DNA of 26,676 nucleotides from Verrucomicrobiales bacterium. GTDB taxonomy: Bacteria; Verrucomicrobiota; Verrucomicrobiia; Verrucomicrobiales; DEV007. The notes below the pieces were generated by a model. The model saw only the letters and a list, made by a program, of their open reading frames with translations, was not told where the DNA came from and ran no database searches. The DNA is taken from the NCBI GenBank assembly GCA_021648365.1, contig JAKISY010000066.1:1-26676 (forward strand). Reading direction: 5' to 3'. A program made the translations under genes and the position numbers. Numbering within the stretch: position 1 is the first letter of the stretch; each line of letters begins with the position of its first letter. Below, in pieces: positions 1-7,749 of this stretch.

Positions 1-84
1 GCCGATTACACATAGTGGATAAATCCACCTGCAATCGACTGAGAGTCGCTCGAGCCCGACTTATTCCGGTCGGGATCCGAAGAT

Positions 85-136
85 AGAGCAAAATCCCCCT
101 TCGTCAACTGCTTTTGGCTCTTTTCTTCGTTTTTTT
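85..136 (+). terminator. Probable plus-strand intrinsic terminator at the left edge
   Basis: AGAGC-AAAA (85-93) can pair with TTTT-G-GCTCT (112-121) with one bulged G, and the stem is followed by a T-rich tract that ends in seven T (122-136). It would end a plus-strand transcript entering from outside the window. Just before it, at 15-74, are three small hairpins (GTGGA/TCCAC, CGACT/AGTCG, CCCGAC/GTCGGG) that could be the 3' part of a structured RNA or transcript, but no known RNA family was recognised and no coding frame is convincing there. Confidence 0.4.
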
Positions 137-165
137 GTAAACGAGCTCGATCCTGCCTCCGCTAT

Positions 166-201
166 AAAAAAAATGCCTACCTGACAACTGTCAGGTAGGC
201 A
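166..201 (-). terminator. Intrinsic terminator of the outer-membrane barrel gene
   Basis: A perfect 13-bp inverted repeat (TGCCTACCTGACA at 174-186, complement at 189-201) is followed in the minus direction by eight T (plus-strand A run 166-173). It lies 40 bp past the stop of the minus-strand gene at 241-1221, exactly where its terminator should be. Confidence 0.88.
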
Positions 202-240
202 CTCTCGAGAACTCACGCCCCCATTATTACTATGAAAAAA

Positions 241-1221
241 TTAGAAAGTAATCGTCATATCTACTGTGATACGGTTTTTCATCAGATTGTCCTGCACATC
301 GGTCACTGGCAACTCGTAAGCAGCTCCCAAATGAACATTGTCCGTTAGCTTGATCCTGAACCCTGCAGCTGCCGTCACGATGTCTCCATTCACACCCGCG
401 TTAGAAGCGCCCAAATTAATCAAGTCTCCACCCTCAAACTGTGCCACGGCAGGAACCGCCCCACCAAGCTGGCTAGCAAAACGATTGCCACCATTGCCCT
501 CATTGAGCACACGATACCAGTTCACCTCTACCAAAGGCGCGAACCAGTCAGTCAGCCAGTAGCTCACATGACCACTGACAAATCCCGTAGTTGATTCTGC
601 TCCGGTATTAAACGGGATGTGTGCGCCGATTGCACCAGCAAACTGCCAACGCCCCAACAACTTCACATCGGACAATACCAAGTTCAACGCTCCGTCTCCA
701 GTGCCCTGAAATACGCCCGTATTCCCAGTCGGCACTTCAACGATAGCCGAAATACTCATCACATGTTGGCTCTCAGGATTATAAAGAACTGCATACTTTA
801 ATCCCGCTGCCAAATTCGCCCAGCCATTGTCGCCACTCAAAGTGCTGTCTGGATTGAAATCAATGTAGCCGTCCTTTGTTGCAACAAAAGAGAGCCTATT
901 GTTAAAAGCATACTCTAATTGCAATGCATAAAGCTGCATATCCCCTCCAAGCGGAACTTCACCCACCATCGTATTGATCCTACTCGGTAAGGACTGAGTC
1001 ATAAAAATCGGTCGAATCGTTGTTCTAGGCAAAGCCAGATCAAACAAAGTCGGATTACTCATAGGCTTGATCGCCTTGGCAAACGGATCTACTTCCTCCA
1101 CCTCCGCTACTGGATTTTTTTCCAGCACCTCTATCGGCCCGGCAATAGCGTGCCCCGTTAACAAAAATCCCGTCGCCAGTGCAGCAGAATATTGGAGTAT
1201 GTTTTTTGTTTTCATTATCAT
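241..1221 (-). CDS. Secreted, probable outer-membrane beta-barrel protein
   Basis: A 326-residue protein with a Sec signal peptide (positive start MKTKN, hydrophobic stretch to about residue 27, Ala-x-Ala end). A short acidic linker follows, then alternating hydrophobic/polar strands to a C-terminal Phe, the usual ending of an outer-membrane barrel. The segment around residues 95-125 (ALQLEYAFNNRLSFVATKDG) resembles a group of uncharacterised PVC-bacteria barrel or 'transporter' proteins with an ATKDGY motif; this is from memory, not a search. The start is at 1221 or two codons later, and neither has a Shine-Dalgarno. A TATACT hexamer (complement of 1301-1306) about 80 bp upstream could be a -10 box, with no good -35. 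The gene stands alone and ends at a strong terminator. Function and cargo are unknown. Confidence 0.78.
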   Translation of the reverse strand: MIMKTKNILQYSAALATGFLLTGHAIAGPIEVLEKNPVAEVEEVDPFAKAIKPMSNPTLFDLALPRTTIRPIFMTQSLPSRINTMVGEVPLGGDMQLYALQLEYAFNNRLSFVATKDGYIDFNPDSTLSGDNGWANLAAGLKYAVLYNPESQHVMSISAIVEVPTGNTGVFQGTGDGALNLVLSDVKLLGRWQFAGAIGAHIPFNTGAESTTGFVSGHVSYWLTDWFAPLVEVNWYRVLNEGNGGNRFASQLGGAVPAVAQFEGGDLINLGASNAGVNGDIVTAAAGFRIKLTDNVHLGAAYELPVTDVQDNLMKNRITVDMTITF

Positions 1222-1467
1222 ATTTTTTGTTTCTGAATTTTACTGATCCTTTAACCTCAGCTCTTAGAATACGCGTTCTGGCGCAACGTTCATCTCACAC
1301 AGTATAAGATGCTCTATTTTATGCAACGACAAAAAACTAACCCTAAGCAAGAGGTCATCAACGCTATTCTTGGTGAATTTTAGGCACATTTTGCTCTCTT
1401 CCATACTAGCTTTCATCTTCGGCTCTCGGATAATAATTGCCATCAGGCATCAACTAACGACCAAAGC

Positions 1468-2061
1468 TTACCCTTTAACCGCTTTGACCTTCTCCATTTG
1501 CCCCTTCACCTCTAATCTGATCATGCGATTAAGAATAGATTTCTTCAAACCTCCAGCTTCAATTGCTGCTTGGTATGCCAATCTATACGACTTAAAGACA
1601 ATGAAATTCACACAAGAAATCAACTTGGATAAAGACAACGTGACCTTTGATGCTGATTTCTCATCAAAAAGTTCAAAACTTCGCTGCGTCAGCTCTTGTC
1701 TTAAGCGGTCAAAAAGCAAAATCATGCAACCCGCATCCAAATCATCTCGTTGCGCCTTAAGCAAACCCATCACCCAATGCCAACACCAAAATTCATCACT
1801 GTAATCCCCAGACAATAATTTTTTAATCCAACGATCAAGTTTTGCGACTAATTCATCTTCGCTAAAATCCAAATCCAACAAGATCGACTTCACTCCATCA
1901 TGACTCATCATCGCTTTATAAAGCACAACAGCAACCTCTTTTGATACGGGCAAAAGGTGCTCCGAAGCAGAGCGCAGCAAGTCTTCATCTTTAGCAGAAT
2001 ATCCTACCAGCAATTTTGCATCCGCCAATACCGGCAAACACTCTTCTTTTAACTTTTCCAT
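1468..2061 (-). CDS. Divergent protoglobin-like (sensor globin) protein
   Basis: This 197-residue all-helical protein aligns by eye with the protoglobin encoded three genes upstream. Shared features are G-[YF]-[ST]-A near residue 20, a Y at 48, an RW followed by a G-x-Y (77-87), then an aromatic helix with H-x-x-M-G-L (95-100) and G-C-M (111-113). In the globin family the proximal haem ligand is the His of H-x-x-I-G-L. Here H95 fits the motif, but its spacing to the next conserved G-x-M is four residues too long, and an alternative alignment puts Lys102 at the ligand site. It may therefore be a haem globin with an insertion, or a haem-less sensor globin like the RsbR N-terminal domain. The start is well supported: GGAGGGAG lies about 5 nt upstream in the 15-bp gap after the hemerythrin gene. 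It is the last gene of the five-gene cluster. Its C-terminal tail (about 160-197) is basic. Confidence 0.72.
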   Translation of the reverse strand: MEKLKEECLPVLADAKLLVGYSAKDEDLLRSASEHLLPVSKEVAVVLYKAMMSHDGVKSILLDLDFSEDELVAKLDRWIKKLLSGDYSDEFWCWHWVMGLLKAQRDDLDAGCMILLFDRLRQELTQRSFELFDEKSASKVTLSLSKLISCVNFIVFKSYRLAYQAAIEAGGLKKSILNRMIRLEVKGQMEKVKAVKG

Positions 2062-2076
2062 GATCTCCCTCCAATA

Positions 2077-2496
2077 CTAAACATCACCAGATTCTGATAA
2101 ATTAGGTATATCTATTTTCTGAATATGATTAACAAACCAAGAAATAAGCACTTTGTGCATTTCAGTTCCTATTACCTGGAACTCCTCCTGCGATGATGCT
2201 CTTATTTTTTCCTGATAAGTGGTCACCGCCTTTATGAACTGCCCGTGGGCGTCCTTATTCTCCGCAGCCAGTGGGCAATTTTTGGACTCCATGCACTTCT
2301 CCTCCAGACAGAAATGCCACTCCGTGAAATGATAGAGCAAATTAACGATTTTTTTCAACTCTTGAGCCGCCTTGCCCGCCTCTAAGCAAGACGCCAATTC
2401 ATTAATCAAATCTATCAAATACTTGTGCTGATTATCGATCGCTCGATTGCCCGTCTTCAATGAATCCGTCCACCCCAAAATAGCATACTCACTCAT
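2077..2496 (-). CDS. Bacteriohemerythrin, one iron ligand replaced
   Basis: A 139-residue single-domain hemerythrin, the usual size of bacteriohemerythrins. These are four-helix bundles that bind O2 at a di-iron centre and store, deliver or sense oxygen. The family pattern is clear: W9 and T15-G16-N17, I20-D-N-Q-H24, W60-H61-F-x-x-E65-E, H84 and W120-x-x-N-H124-I plus D129. By spacing the ligands are H24, H61, E65, H84, H124 and D129. The seventh, the first His of the H-x-x-x-H pair, falls on residue 80, which is Asn (codon AAT in A-E-N-K-D-A-H). The site may be altered or mono-iron. The gene sits between two globin genes in the Roadblock/globin cluster, 15 bp before the last gene and 100 bp after the protoglobin. 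No Shine-Dalgarno precedes its ATG. Confidence 0.92.
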   Translation of the reverse strand: MSEYAILGWTDSLKTGNRAIDNQHKYLIDLINELASCLEAGKAAQELKKIVNLLYHFTEWHFCLEEKCMESKNCPLAAENKDAHGQFIKAVTTYQEKIRASSQEEFQVIGTEMHKVLISWFVNHIQKIDIPNLSESGDV

Positions 2497-2554
2497 AATT
2501 TTAGATTATATAAATTCATTCACCCCTAAACCTTCTCCCGGCTGCACCCTACGC

Positions 2555-2578
2555 CCCCCTCAATCAGATTTGAGGGGG
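2555..2578 (-). other. Intercistronic hairpin between protoglobin and hemerythrin genes
   Basis: A perfect 9-bp inverted repeat (CCCCCTCAA at 2555-2563, complement at 2570-2578, 6-nt loop) lies in the 100-bp gap downstream of the protoglobin stop. In the direction of transcription no T tract follows, so it is not a standard terminator. It may stabilise the upstream message or cause partial read-through, which would set different levels of globin and hemerythrin. Confidence 0.5.
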
Positions 2579-2596
2579 AGAGCTGGTATACATAGC

Positions 2597-3139
2597 CTAA
2601 CCCGACTTAATACAATTCTCAATAAGCTTACGACTCATCCCTGTAAATGCAGCAAGTCGAGTCAAGCGCTCGTCCGCATAAGAGAGATTGATGATCATCA
2701 GGTCTAAATCGAGAATTTTGCAGAGCGAAGAAAATTTCTCCCCAAGCTCAGCAGCAGATTCCAGCTCTTGAGTCAAAGCCGCATGCCCACCTGTACGAAT
2801 GATATTCATCACACCTTCCACCCACCTTGGATCAAGACCGATTTTCACATGCACCTTACCAATGATATTGCGGTTATCGAAGTAGGCTTCATCATAGCCC
2901 CCGTCCACCCCCGCAAACAACTCTCGCATCCAGCGACGATGCGTCTCCTTCAGCGTATCCACCCGCCCTTCTATCAATGCAGCCGTTTCGGGATAGAGCG
3001 ACAAAGTCTCGTAAAAGAAATCGGTGATGGCATCGCCTCTTTGTTCGAAAATAGGCGCCATCGAATTAAGATTCTCTATATCACTGGCAGTAAAACCAAT
3101 GAACTTTTTCATTTCAGCAAAATTATTATATTCAGACAT
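2597..3139 (-). CDS. Protoglobin (single-domain haem sensor globin)
   Basis: A 180-residue protein of the protoglobin/globin-coupled-sensor globin family, close to the usual length of about 190. The diagnostic helix is present: I-I-G94-x-x-H97-x-x-I-G-L102-x-P-R-W106, where H97 is the proximal haem-iron ligand. Upstream it has F-T-A-S-D (16-20), D-F-F-Y43 and R-R-W70, also typical. Such globins bind O2, CO or NO. Free-standing ones lack an output domain, so the signal must pass to a partner protein. It is the third gene of the cluster, 61 bp after the Roadblock gene, and a hairpin follows it. A diverged relative is encoded at 1468-2061. No Shine-Dalgarno is seen before the ATG. Confidence 0.92.
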   Translation of the reverse strand: MSEYNNFAEMKKFIGFTASDIENLNSMAPIFEQRGDAITDFFYETLSLYPETAALIEGRVDTLKETHRRWMRELFAGVDGGYDEAYFDNRNIIGKVHVKIGLDPRWVEGVMNIIRTGGHAALTQELESAAELGEKFSSLCKILDLDLMIINLSYADERLTRLAAFTGMSRKLIENCIKSG

Positions 3140-3200
3140 TTTTAAAAAGCTTGTTTATTGTTTTCAGCAGCTCGGTTCTATTATAACTTTTTCCTCTCTC

Positions 3201-3575
3201 TTACATAATCCGAGTGATCTCCTCAGCGGCACGCTTCATGTCCAAAAACACCAAGCCCAACTTTGCACCCGCCGTAGTCAGAGTCGTCAGCATGCCCTCA
3301 TTGCCAGCAGTCACCAGAATCAGGTTCCCCCCAGCTCCTTTAATAAAGATTTGATCCAACTCGCCGCGAGAAAGCTCTCCCGATGCGCGTTCTCCCATCG
3401 ACAAAAGCGCCGCAGCCATAGCTGCGACACGATCCTCATCTAGTCCCGCAGGAAAGTTCGAAGCAATCATAAGTCCGTCGGTAGAGATAACAGCGGAAGC
3501 TTCGATATCGCCACTAGACGCCGACAGGGTGTTCAGGATGGTGTTTAACGCATCTGCTTTTGATATTGTATTCAT
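3201..3575 (-). CDS. Roadblock/LC7 domain protein
   Basis: A 124-residue protein that is a complete Roadblock/LC7 domain. The evidence is the order of segments: I-E-A-S-A-V-I-S-T-D-G-L (about 24-35), M-I-A-S-N-F-P, a V-A-A-M-A-A-A-L-L helix with G-E-R-A (50-64), a strand with I-F-I-K-G-A-G-G-N, then a strand L-I-L-V-T-A-G and the last helix with L-G-L-V-F-L. The family includes MglB and CvnB, which dimerise and often regulate small Ras-like GTPases. No GTPase is encoded here. It is second in the cluster, 52 bp after the longer Roadblock protein and 61 bp before the protoglobin, so a Roadblock-globin partnership is plausible. The leader before its ATG is A/T-rich without a Shine-Dalgarno. Confidence 0.92.
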   Translation of the reverse strand: MNTISKADALNTILNTLSASSGDIEASAVISTDGLMIASNFPAGLDEDRVAAMAAALLSMGERASGELSRGELDQIFIKGAGGNLILVTAGNEGMLTTLTTAGAKLGLVFLDMKRAAEEITRIM

Positions 3576-3627
3576 GTTTTTTTATTTATGGTTTATTTTT
3601 TACTTCTATTTCTACTCAAAATCTCTT

Positions 3628-4203
3628 TCAGTCACCAAATCGCTCTAACAGTAAAATACCGCAGCGCTTCAGTGCTAGATTAGTCACGTGGCGATAAGCG
3701 CAGCTTTTCCGTGCATAAGCCATCAGAAAAAACCGCCTGCCTAAATTTGGGAAATAACGCACCACAGCCATTTCGCCCGCACAGCCTTTGATCGTCATTT
3801 CATCTACTTGATCGACGATAGCGCACGCTTGAGCGCGTTCGGCTACATATTCAAATACAGAGCCTATCGCCGCCATCACTTCAGCGTTCTTCAAGCTATA
3901 AGTCTCTGCCACCACGAAGCCGTCATCAGAAACGATCGTCAAACCGTCCAAATGCCCGCTAGCCAGTAGCTCCTCCAATAACATGGTGATCCTCTCAGCA
4001 AACCCCTTGCCCGCTGAAGTTTTTTCTACCTCCTGACCCGCCATCACCTCACTGATCCTCTCGCGGCGTGCCAAACTTTCTTGCAAATAAGCACTCTCTC
4101 CCAAGTCCACGCCAAAGGGTTGAGACGCTTCACTCAATCCCGCAGAGACCTGCAACGCTTCAGCATCGCGTTCTTGTTGTGGGTCTTGGATTTTTTCTAT
4201 CAT
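3628..4203 (-). CDS. Roadblock/LC7-like protein with N-terminal extension
   Basis: A 191-residue protein. Residues 1-65 are charged, Gln/Glu-rich and without a recognised domain. Residues about 70-188 have the Roadblock pattern: a helix L-L-E-E-L-L-A-S-G, the strand G-L-T-I-V-S-D-D-G-F-V-V-A (about 86-98), an A-A-I-G-S-V helix, M-T-I-K-G-C-A-G-E strand, and a final helix. It is more divergent than the 124-residue paralogue next door, so the pair may form a heterodimer. It is the first gene of the cluster, so its upstream A/T-rich region (4204-4360) should carry the operon promoter. TTGACG (complement of 4242-4247) and TGAATA (4219-4224), 17 bp apart, is a weak candidate that would give a very short leader. 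Confidence 0.78.
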   Translation of the reverse strand: MIEKIQDPQQERDAEALQVSAGLSEASQPFGVDLGESAYLQESLARRERISEVMAGQEVEKTSAGKGFAERITMLLEELLASGHLDGLTIVSDDGFVVAETYSLKNAEVMAAIGSVFEYVAERAQACAIVDQVDEMTIKGCAGEMAVVRYFPNLGRRFFLMAYARKSCAYRHVTNLALKRCGILLLERFGD

Positions 4204-4360
4204 TGCGAAAGTCTTTACTATTCAAGGCTCATCTTTACAAGCGTCAAAAAATGCACTGCAAGATTTGCGCTTAGTTCACCAATATACGACTATTCATTTT
4301 ATTAACCTTAGTCAATATTAATCGTTGCTTATTTTTTAATTATTCTAATTATCGAGAAAC

Positions 4361-5347
4361 TCACTCTCCCTCGCCTATATATATACGCGCCATCTCCAAC
4401 AACAATTCCTCCAGCTGTTTATAATACAGCCCCTCATTTATTTTTCCGCGCTTCCGTCGCAAGACCTTCACCAGTCGCTCCAATTCATCGCGACGCATCC
4501 GCAGATCTTCCGCCAACGACGCTTCCAGCTCATTTTGAAGCAAATAGATCTGATGCGCCCGCTCTCCATCTGGCGACCCACCCCCCTCTTTCTCATTGCC
4601 CGACAGCTGAGCGGTCACCCCGACAAAGGACTCTGCCCTCACGCCACGTTGATCCCCGTTATCATCTAGCAGAGCATGCTCGGTAGCGATGCGCCGCTCC
4701 CTTTCGTAAAAGGATCGCACTTCATGCCCCGCATACAAAAACGCCTCCAACAAGGACACCTGCCGATCATGATCCAGATCAGCTTGTTCCAATCCGCCAA
4801 TGGCTTCGACAAAAAATTTACCAAAACGCGGATAGAAAACCTCATGCGCACTCTTGGTCGCGGTGATCACCACGCGATTTTTTCCAGACAGCCCCTTGAT
4901 AAAAGATCCACTCGCCGAAGCCGTATTCACCACCACCAACTTGCCCTTATAAGAACTCAGCCATTGCCCAAGCTCAGCATCAGTAAAGTCGGGTCCCCTC
5001 ATATTAAATTTACTTTCTCTACCATCAAAGGTCCCGTGCCCTATCAATACTAACCACAACTCGCCCCTCTTCGCCTTGATCTCAGATACCAACACCCCTC
5101 TCAACACCTCCCGATCATCCTTGCCCGAAGCTCCACGCTGCTCACCCCCCACTTCCAGCAAATCAATCTCAGCCTGCTGACAAAGCTTGCGCCAAGCCGC
5201 TGCCACTTGATCCAATTTCTTTTCATACTGCTCATCCCCCGTAGCGCCGCGCACCGTCACCACGATCATGTCGCGCCCAAGGTCTTCGGCCTGAATTCGC
5301 AGCGCCCAAGCACTCAGCAGCAACATCACCATTATAAACTTAACCAT
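4361..5347 (-). CDS. Secreted caspase/C13-like protein lacking the catalytic Cys
   Basis: The start is taken at 5347 rather than at the longer frame opening at 5458. It gives a proper signal peptide (MVKFIMVMLLLSAWAL, cleavage near Q-A-E) and begins 11 bp after the upstream stop. The 328-residue product has a caspase/legumain-like core: strand L-V-L-I-G-H104-G, then V-V-V-N-T-A-S144-A-S-G. In active members the residue before x-S-G is the catalytic Cys; here it is Ser, so the protein is probably a pseudo-enzyme. D190-x-D192-x-D194 to E201 looks like an EF-hand loop (Arg in place of Gly), followed by an S-L-L-E-A-F helix. The last 80 residues are a charged helix. It is the final gene of the envelope gene train, and similar proteins accompany BatA clusters in PVC bacteria. 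Confidence 0.78.
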   Translation of the reverse strand: MVKFIMVMLLLSAWALRIQAEDLGRDMIVVTVRGATGDEQYEKKLDQVAAAWRKLCQQAEIDLLEVGGEQRGASGKDDREVLRGVLVSEIKAKRGELWLVLIGHGTFDGRESKFNMRGPDFTDAELGQWLSSYKGKLVVVNTASASGSFIKGLSGKNRVVITATKSAHEVFYPRFGKFFVEAIGGLEQADLDHDRQVSLLEAFLYAGHEVRSFYERERRIATEHALLDDNGDQRGVRAESFVGVTAQLSGNEKEGGGSPDGERAHQIYLLQNELEASLAEDLRMRRDELERLVKVLRRKRGKINEGLYYKQLEELLLEMARIYIGEGE

Positions 5348-5358
5348 ACTTTTCAAAA

Positions 5359-7749
5359 TCAAAACACCCCCTTCCATCTTCTCAAAGCCCACTCTCCTAA
5401 TAATAGCAGTAATGCCGCCACAAAATACCACGATGCGTGCCACAAAGGCAGCGACCACTGCTCAACCACCGGCACCTCCATCTTCGCCATTTCTTTTTCC
5501 ACAAAATCCATCAGCTCGCTCATTTCCAATACCCGCCCCCCAGTCGCCTCTGCCAGCCGTTGCAAGATCGCACGCTTAGGAGCCAACTGAGCTAATTCAT
5601 CCGCTGTCGAATTTTTCACCCACGCCACTTCGCGCTGACCCACTTTCTCACCATTGCCGTCATGCACGATCAACTTCGCTCTATACGCGCCCTGCTCGCG
5701 CGGATAAAAATCAGCCGTGTAGCGCCCCTCCCGCTGCAAGTCCGCTTCGCCAAACCGTTCTGCCACCTTCTCTCCCTCGCCTAAACCTCGCCGCACCTCA
5801 ATTTTCACCACCGCCTCACTGTTCGCGCGAAAAGCCTCGTCCCGAACCTTCACAGAGAAATCCACCTTCGTCCCCCGCAGCTCATTTTTCTCAATCAAAT
5901 CAAATTCGATCAAATCGGGACTATCCACCACCAGCCAACGCATCAGCTGTCGCCAAGATTTCTCCATATCCAAACGCAGCTCCTCATCCTTCATCCCCCA
6001 ACGCCAGACATCACCCAAAGTGTAAGCCGCCGTGCGACCCGCACCATAGCGCTGCGTCACCAGCGCCGGGTAGCGGCGATCTCTCCCATCTGTAAGCACC
6101 TGCAGCAAACTCGCCCCAGGCTTAATCGCAGCGACCCGATTGGCAGCATGGAAGTCTGGCATAAAAGCCAAGCGAGCTTCCTCTTCATCCTGTTGTTTGC
6201 GCAGTCGCGCCCAAGGTTGCAATCGCCCCTCCCTAGTCAAGCTAAGCCTAGATGCCATCAGCGGCCCCTCGGCTTCTTCAACTCCCACTCGATCCAAATA
6301 CACTGGCAGCATGTCACCCATAGGCGTCTTATCATACCCTCCCTCCCTAAAACTCTCCATTCCCCCTAGCATCAATAACGCTCCACCACGAATCGATACA
6401 AAACGCTCGACCAGACTCATCTGTTGTTGAGTGAAAAAACCAGCCTCCACATCATCGAGAATGATCGCCCGGTATTCTCCAAAAAGCTCCTCTTCCGTTT
6501 TCGGAAAACCCAGTCGCAACTCATCTTGATCACGAGTATTCAATCGCAGCAACACCGCCTCATCATAACGCTGCGCCTCCTCCGGCACATCACTGTTGAA
6601 TCCACGGAACAAAGGATTCGACAGTTCCCCCGTGCGCCCACGCCACTCAAATTTTGGCTCACGACGCGCCGCACGAATCAAGCCCACTAAATCCAACTCA
6701 TCATCTTGCAGCAAAGCTCGACGCATGAACTTATAGTCCCAATTAGGGCGACCACTCACATAGAGAATGCGATACGGCCCCCGCTTTCTATCCACTGCCA
6801 CCAAGCGACGATTATTCTTCAAACTCGCATCCGCCACCTCCATCGTAGCCTCGCCCCCTTCTCCCTCAGCGAGCAAAGCCACCTCAACGGAGTAAAAAGA
6901 AATGCCCGCTTTCGCAGACGGCAGCGACAAGCGCACCCTTTCCGTCCCCTCGCCCCCCAATGTCCGCAACTCCGATACCACTACCTCACCCGCAGCATCC
7001 AGCACCTTCAGCACCATCTGCTTCCCCGCCAAATTCTGCGCCGTCACTAGCGCCGTCATTGTCACCGGAGCATCCTCAAAAGAAGACTGCGCCACTTCCA
7101 CTAATCGTAAAGACAGATCTTGCAAGTCCTGCCCTCCTTGAATCAAAACTGGATAAATAGGGGCACTCCCCTGCACCTTTTCAAAATCTTGCAAAGCCTG
7201 CTGATCCACCCTGTTGCCATCCGTGAAAACTAACACCCCCGCCACCGCGCGCGCCTTGCCCTGATCTTGCAAGCGATGCAATGCAGCCAGCAAGCTGCCG
7301 TCCACACTAGTGAAATCAAGCCCAGCAAAATCTGCCACCCTCTTTAATCCACGATCCAACTGATAAGTTCTCAATCGAAAAGTCTTAGCGATCTCTTGCA
7401 AAAATCCCGTATCCCCCCCTCCCTCTTCAGGTTGCAACAATTGCACCACAGCCGCTCCTACTGACTCCCCTTTTTTATTTTTCACCGCATAACGCAAACT
7501 GTTATCCGCCAACACCACCCAGTCATTCGCCCCTCGCTTAGCAGACGTGCCACTCCACATCGGCTCCATCCAACACAGTGCCAATAACAACAGCGCCGTA
7601 AATTTCATCCCCATCGCCAACCACCGCGACCCACCCCTCACCGGATAATGCCTATAACTTTGCCACAACAAGATAGCAGCCAATACCAATACCCCCGCCA
7701 CCAGCCAAACTCCCCCCTGCGCTGCAAAATAGATCGAAGCCATCATCAT
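5359..7749 (-). CDS. Membrane protein with GATase1-like domain (BatA-cluster)
   Basis: A 796-residue protein. Two hydrophobic helices near the N terminus (about 8-30 and 45-65) and one at the very C terminus (about 765-790) anchor a large periplasmic part. Residues around 80-200 resemble a VWA fold, but the metal site is poor (D-N-S-L-R instead of D-x-S-x-S). The central region has the signature I-I-L-D-D-V-E, then L-M-L-G-G-x-x-S-F-x-x-G-G-Y-x-x-T and L-P-V-Y, typical of 'putative glutamine amidotransferase' (PF07090-like) domains. No nucleophile Cys is visible, so it is probably a binding or structural domain. It is translationally coupled to the gene before it: TGA and ATG overlap at 7746-7749. 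Its start has three consecutive ATG codons (7749, 7746, 7743). Confidence 0.85.
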   Translation of the reverse strand: MMMASIYFAAQGGVWLVAGVLVLAAILLWQSYRHYPVRGGSRWLAMGMKFTALLLLALCWMEPMWSGTSAKRGANDWVVLADNSLRYAVKNKKGESVGAAVVQLLQPEEGGGDTGFLQEIAKTFRLRTYQLDRGLKRVADFAGLDFTSVDGSLLAALHRLQDQGKARAVAGVLVFTDGNRVDQQALQDFEKVQGSAPIYPVLIQGGQDLQDLSLRLVEVAQSSFEDAPVTMTALVTAQNLAGKQMVLKVLDAAGEVVVSELRTLGGEGTERVRLSLPSAKAGISFYSVEVALLAEGEGGEATMEVADASLKNNRRLVAVDRKRGPYRILYVSGRPNWDYKFMRRALLQDDELDLVGLIRAARREPKFEWRGRTGELSNPLFRGFNSDVPEEAQRYDEAVLLRLNTRDQDELRLGFPKTEEELFGEYRAIILDDVEAGFFTQQQMSLVERFVSIRGGALLMLGGMESFREGGYDKTPMGDMLPVYLDRVGVEEAEGPLMASRLSLTREGRLQPWARLRKQQDEEEARLAFMPDFHAANRVAAIKPGASLLQVLTDGRDRRYPALVTQRYGAGRTAAYTLGDVWRWGMKDEELRLDMEKSWRQLMRWLVVDSPDLIEFDLIEKNELRGTKVDFSVKVRDEAFRANSEAVVKIEVRRGLGEGEKVAERFGEADLQREGRYTADFYPREQGAYRAKLIVHDGNGEKVGQREVAWVKNSTADELAQLAPKRAILQRLAEATGGRVLEMSELMDFVEKEMAKMEVPVVEQWSLPLWHASWYFVAALLLLLGEWALRRWKGVF

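Noticed and set aside
2555..2578. Hairpin as an intrinsic terminator inside the globin cluster
   Set aside because: No T tract follows in the transcription direction; kept only as an intercistronic hairpin.
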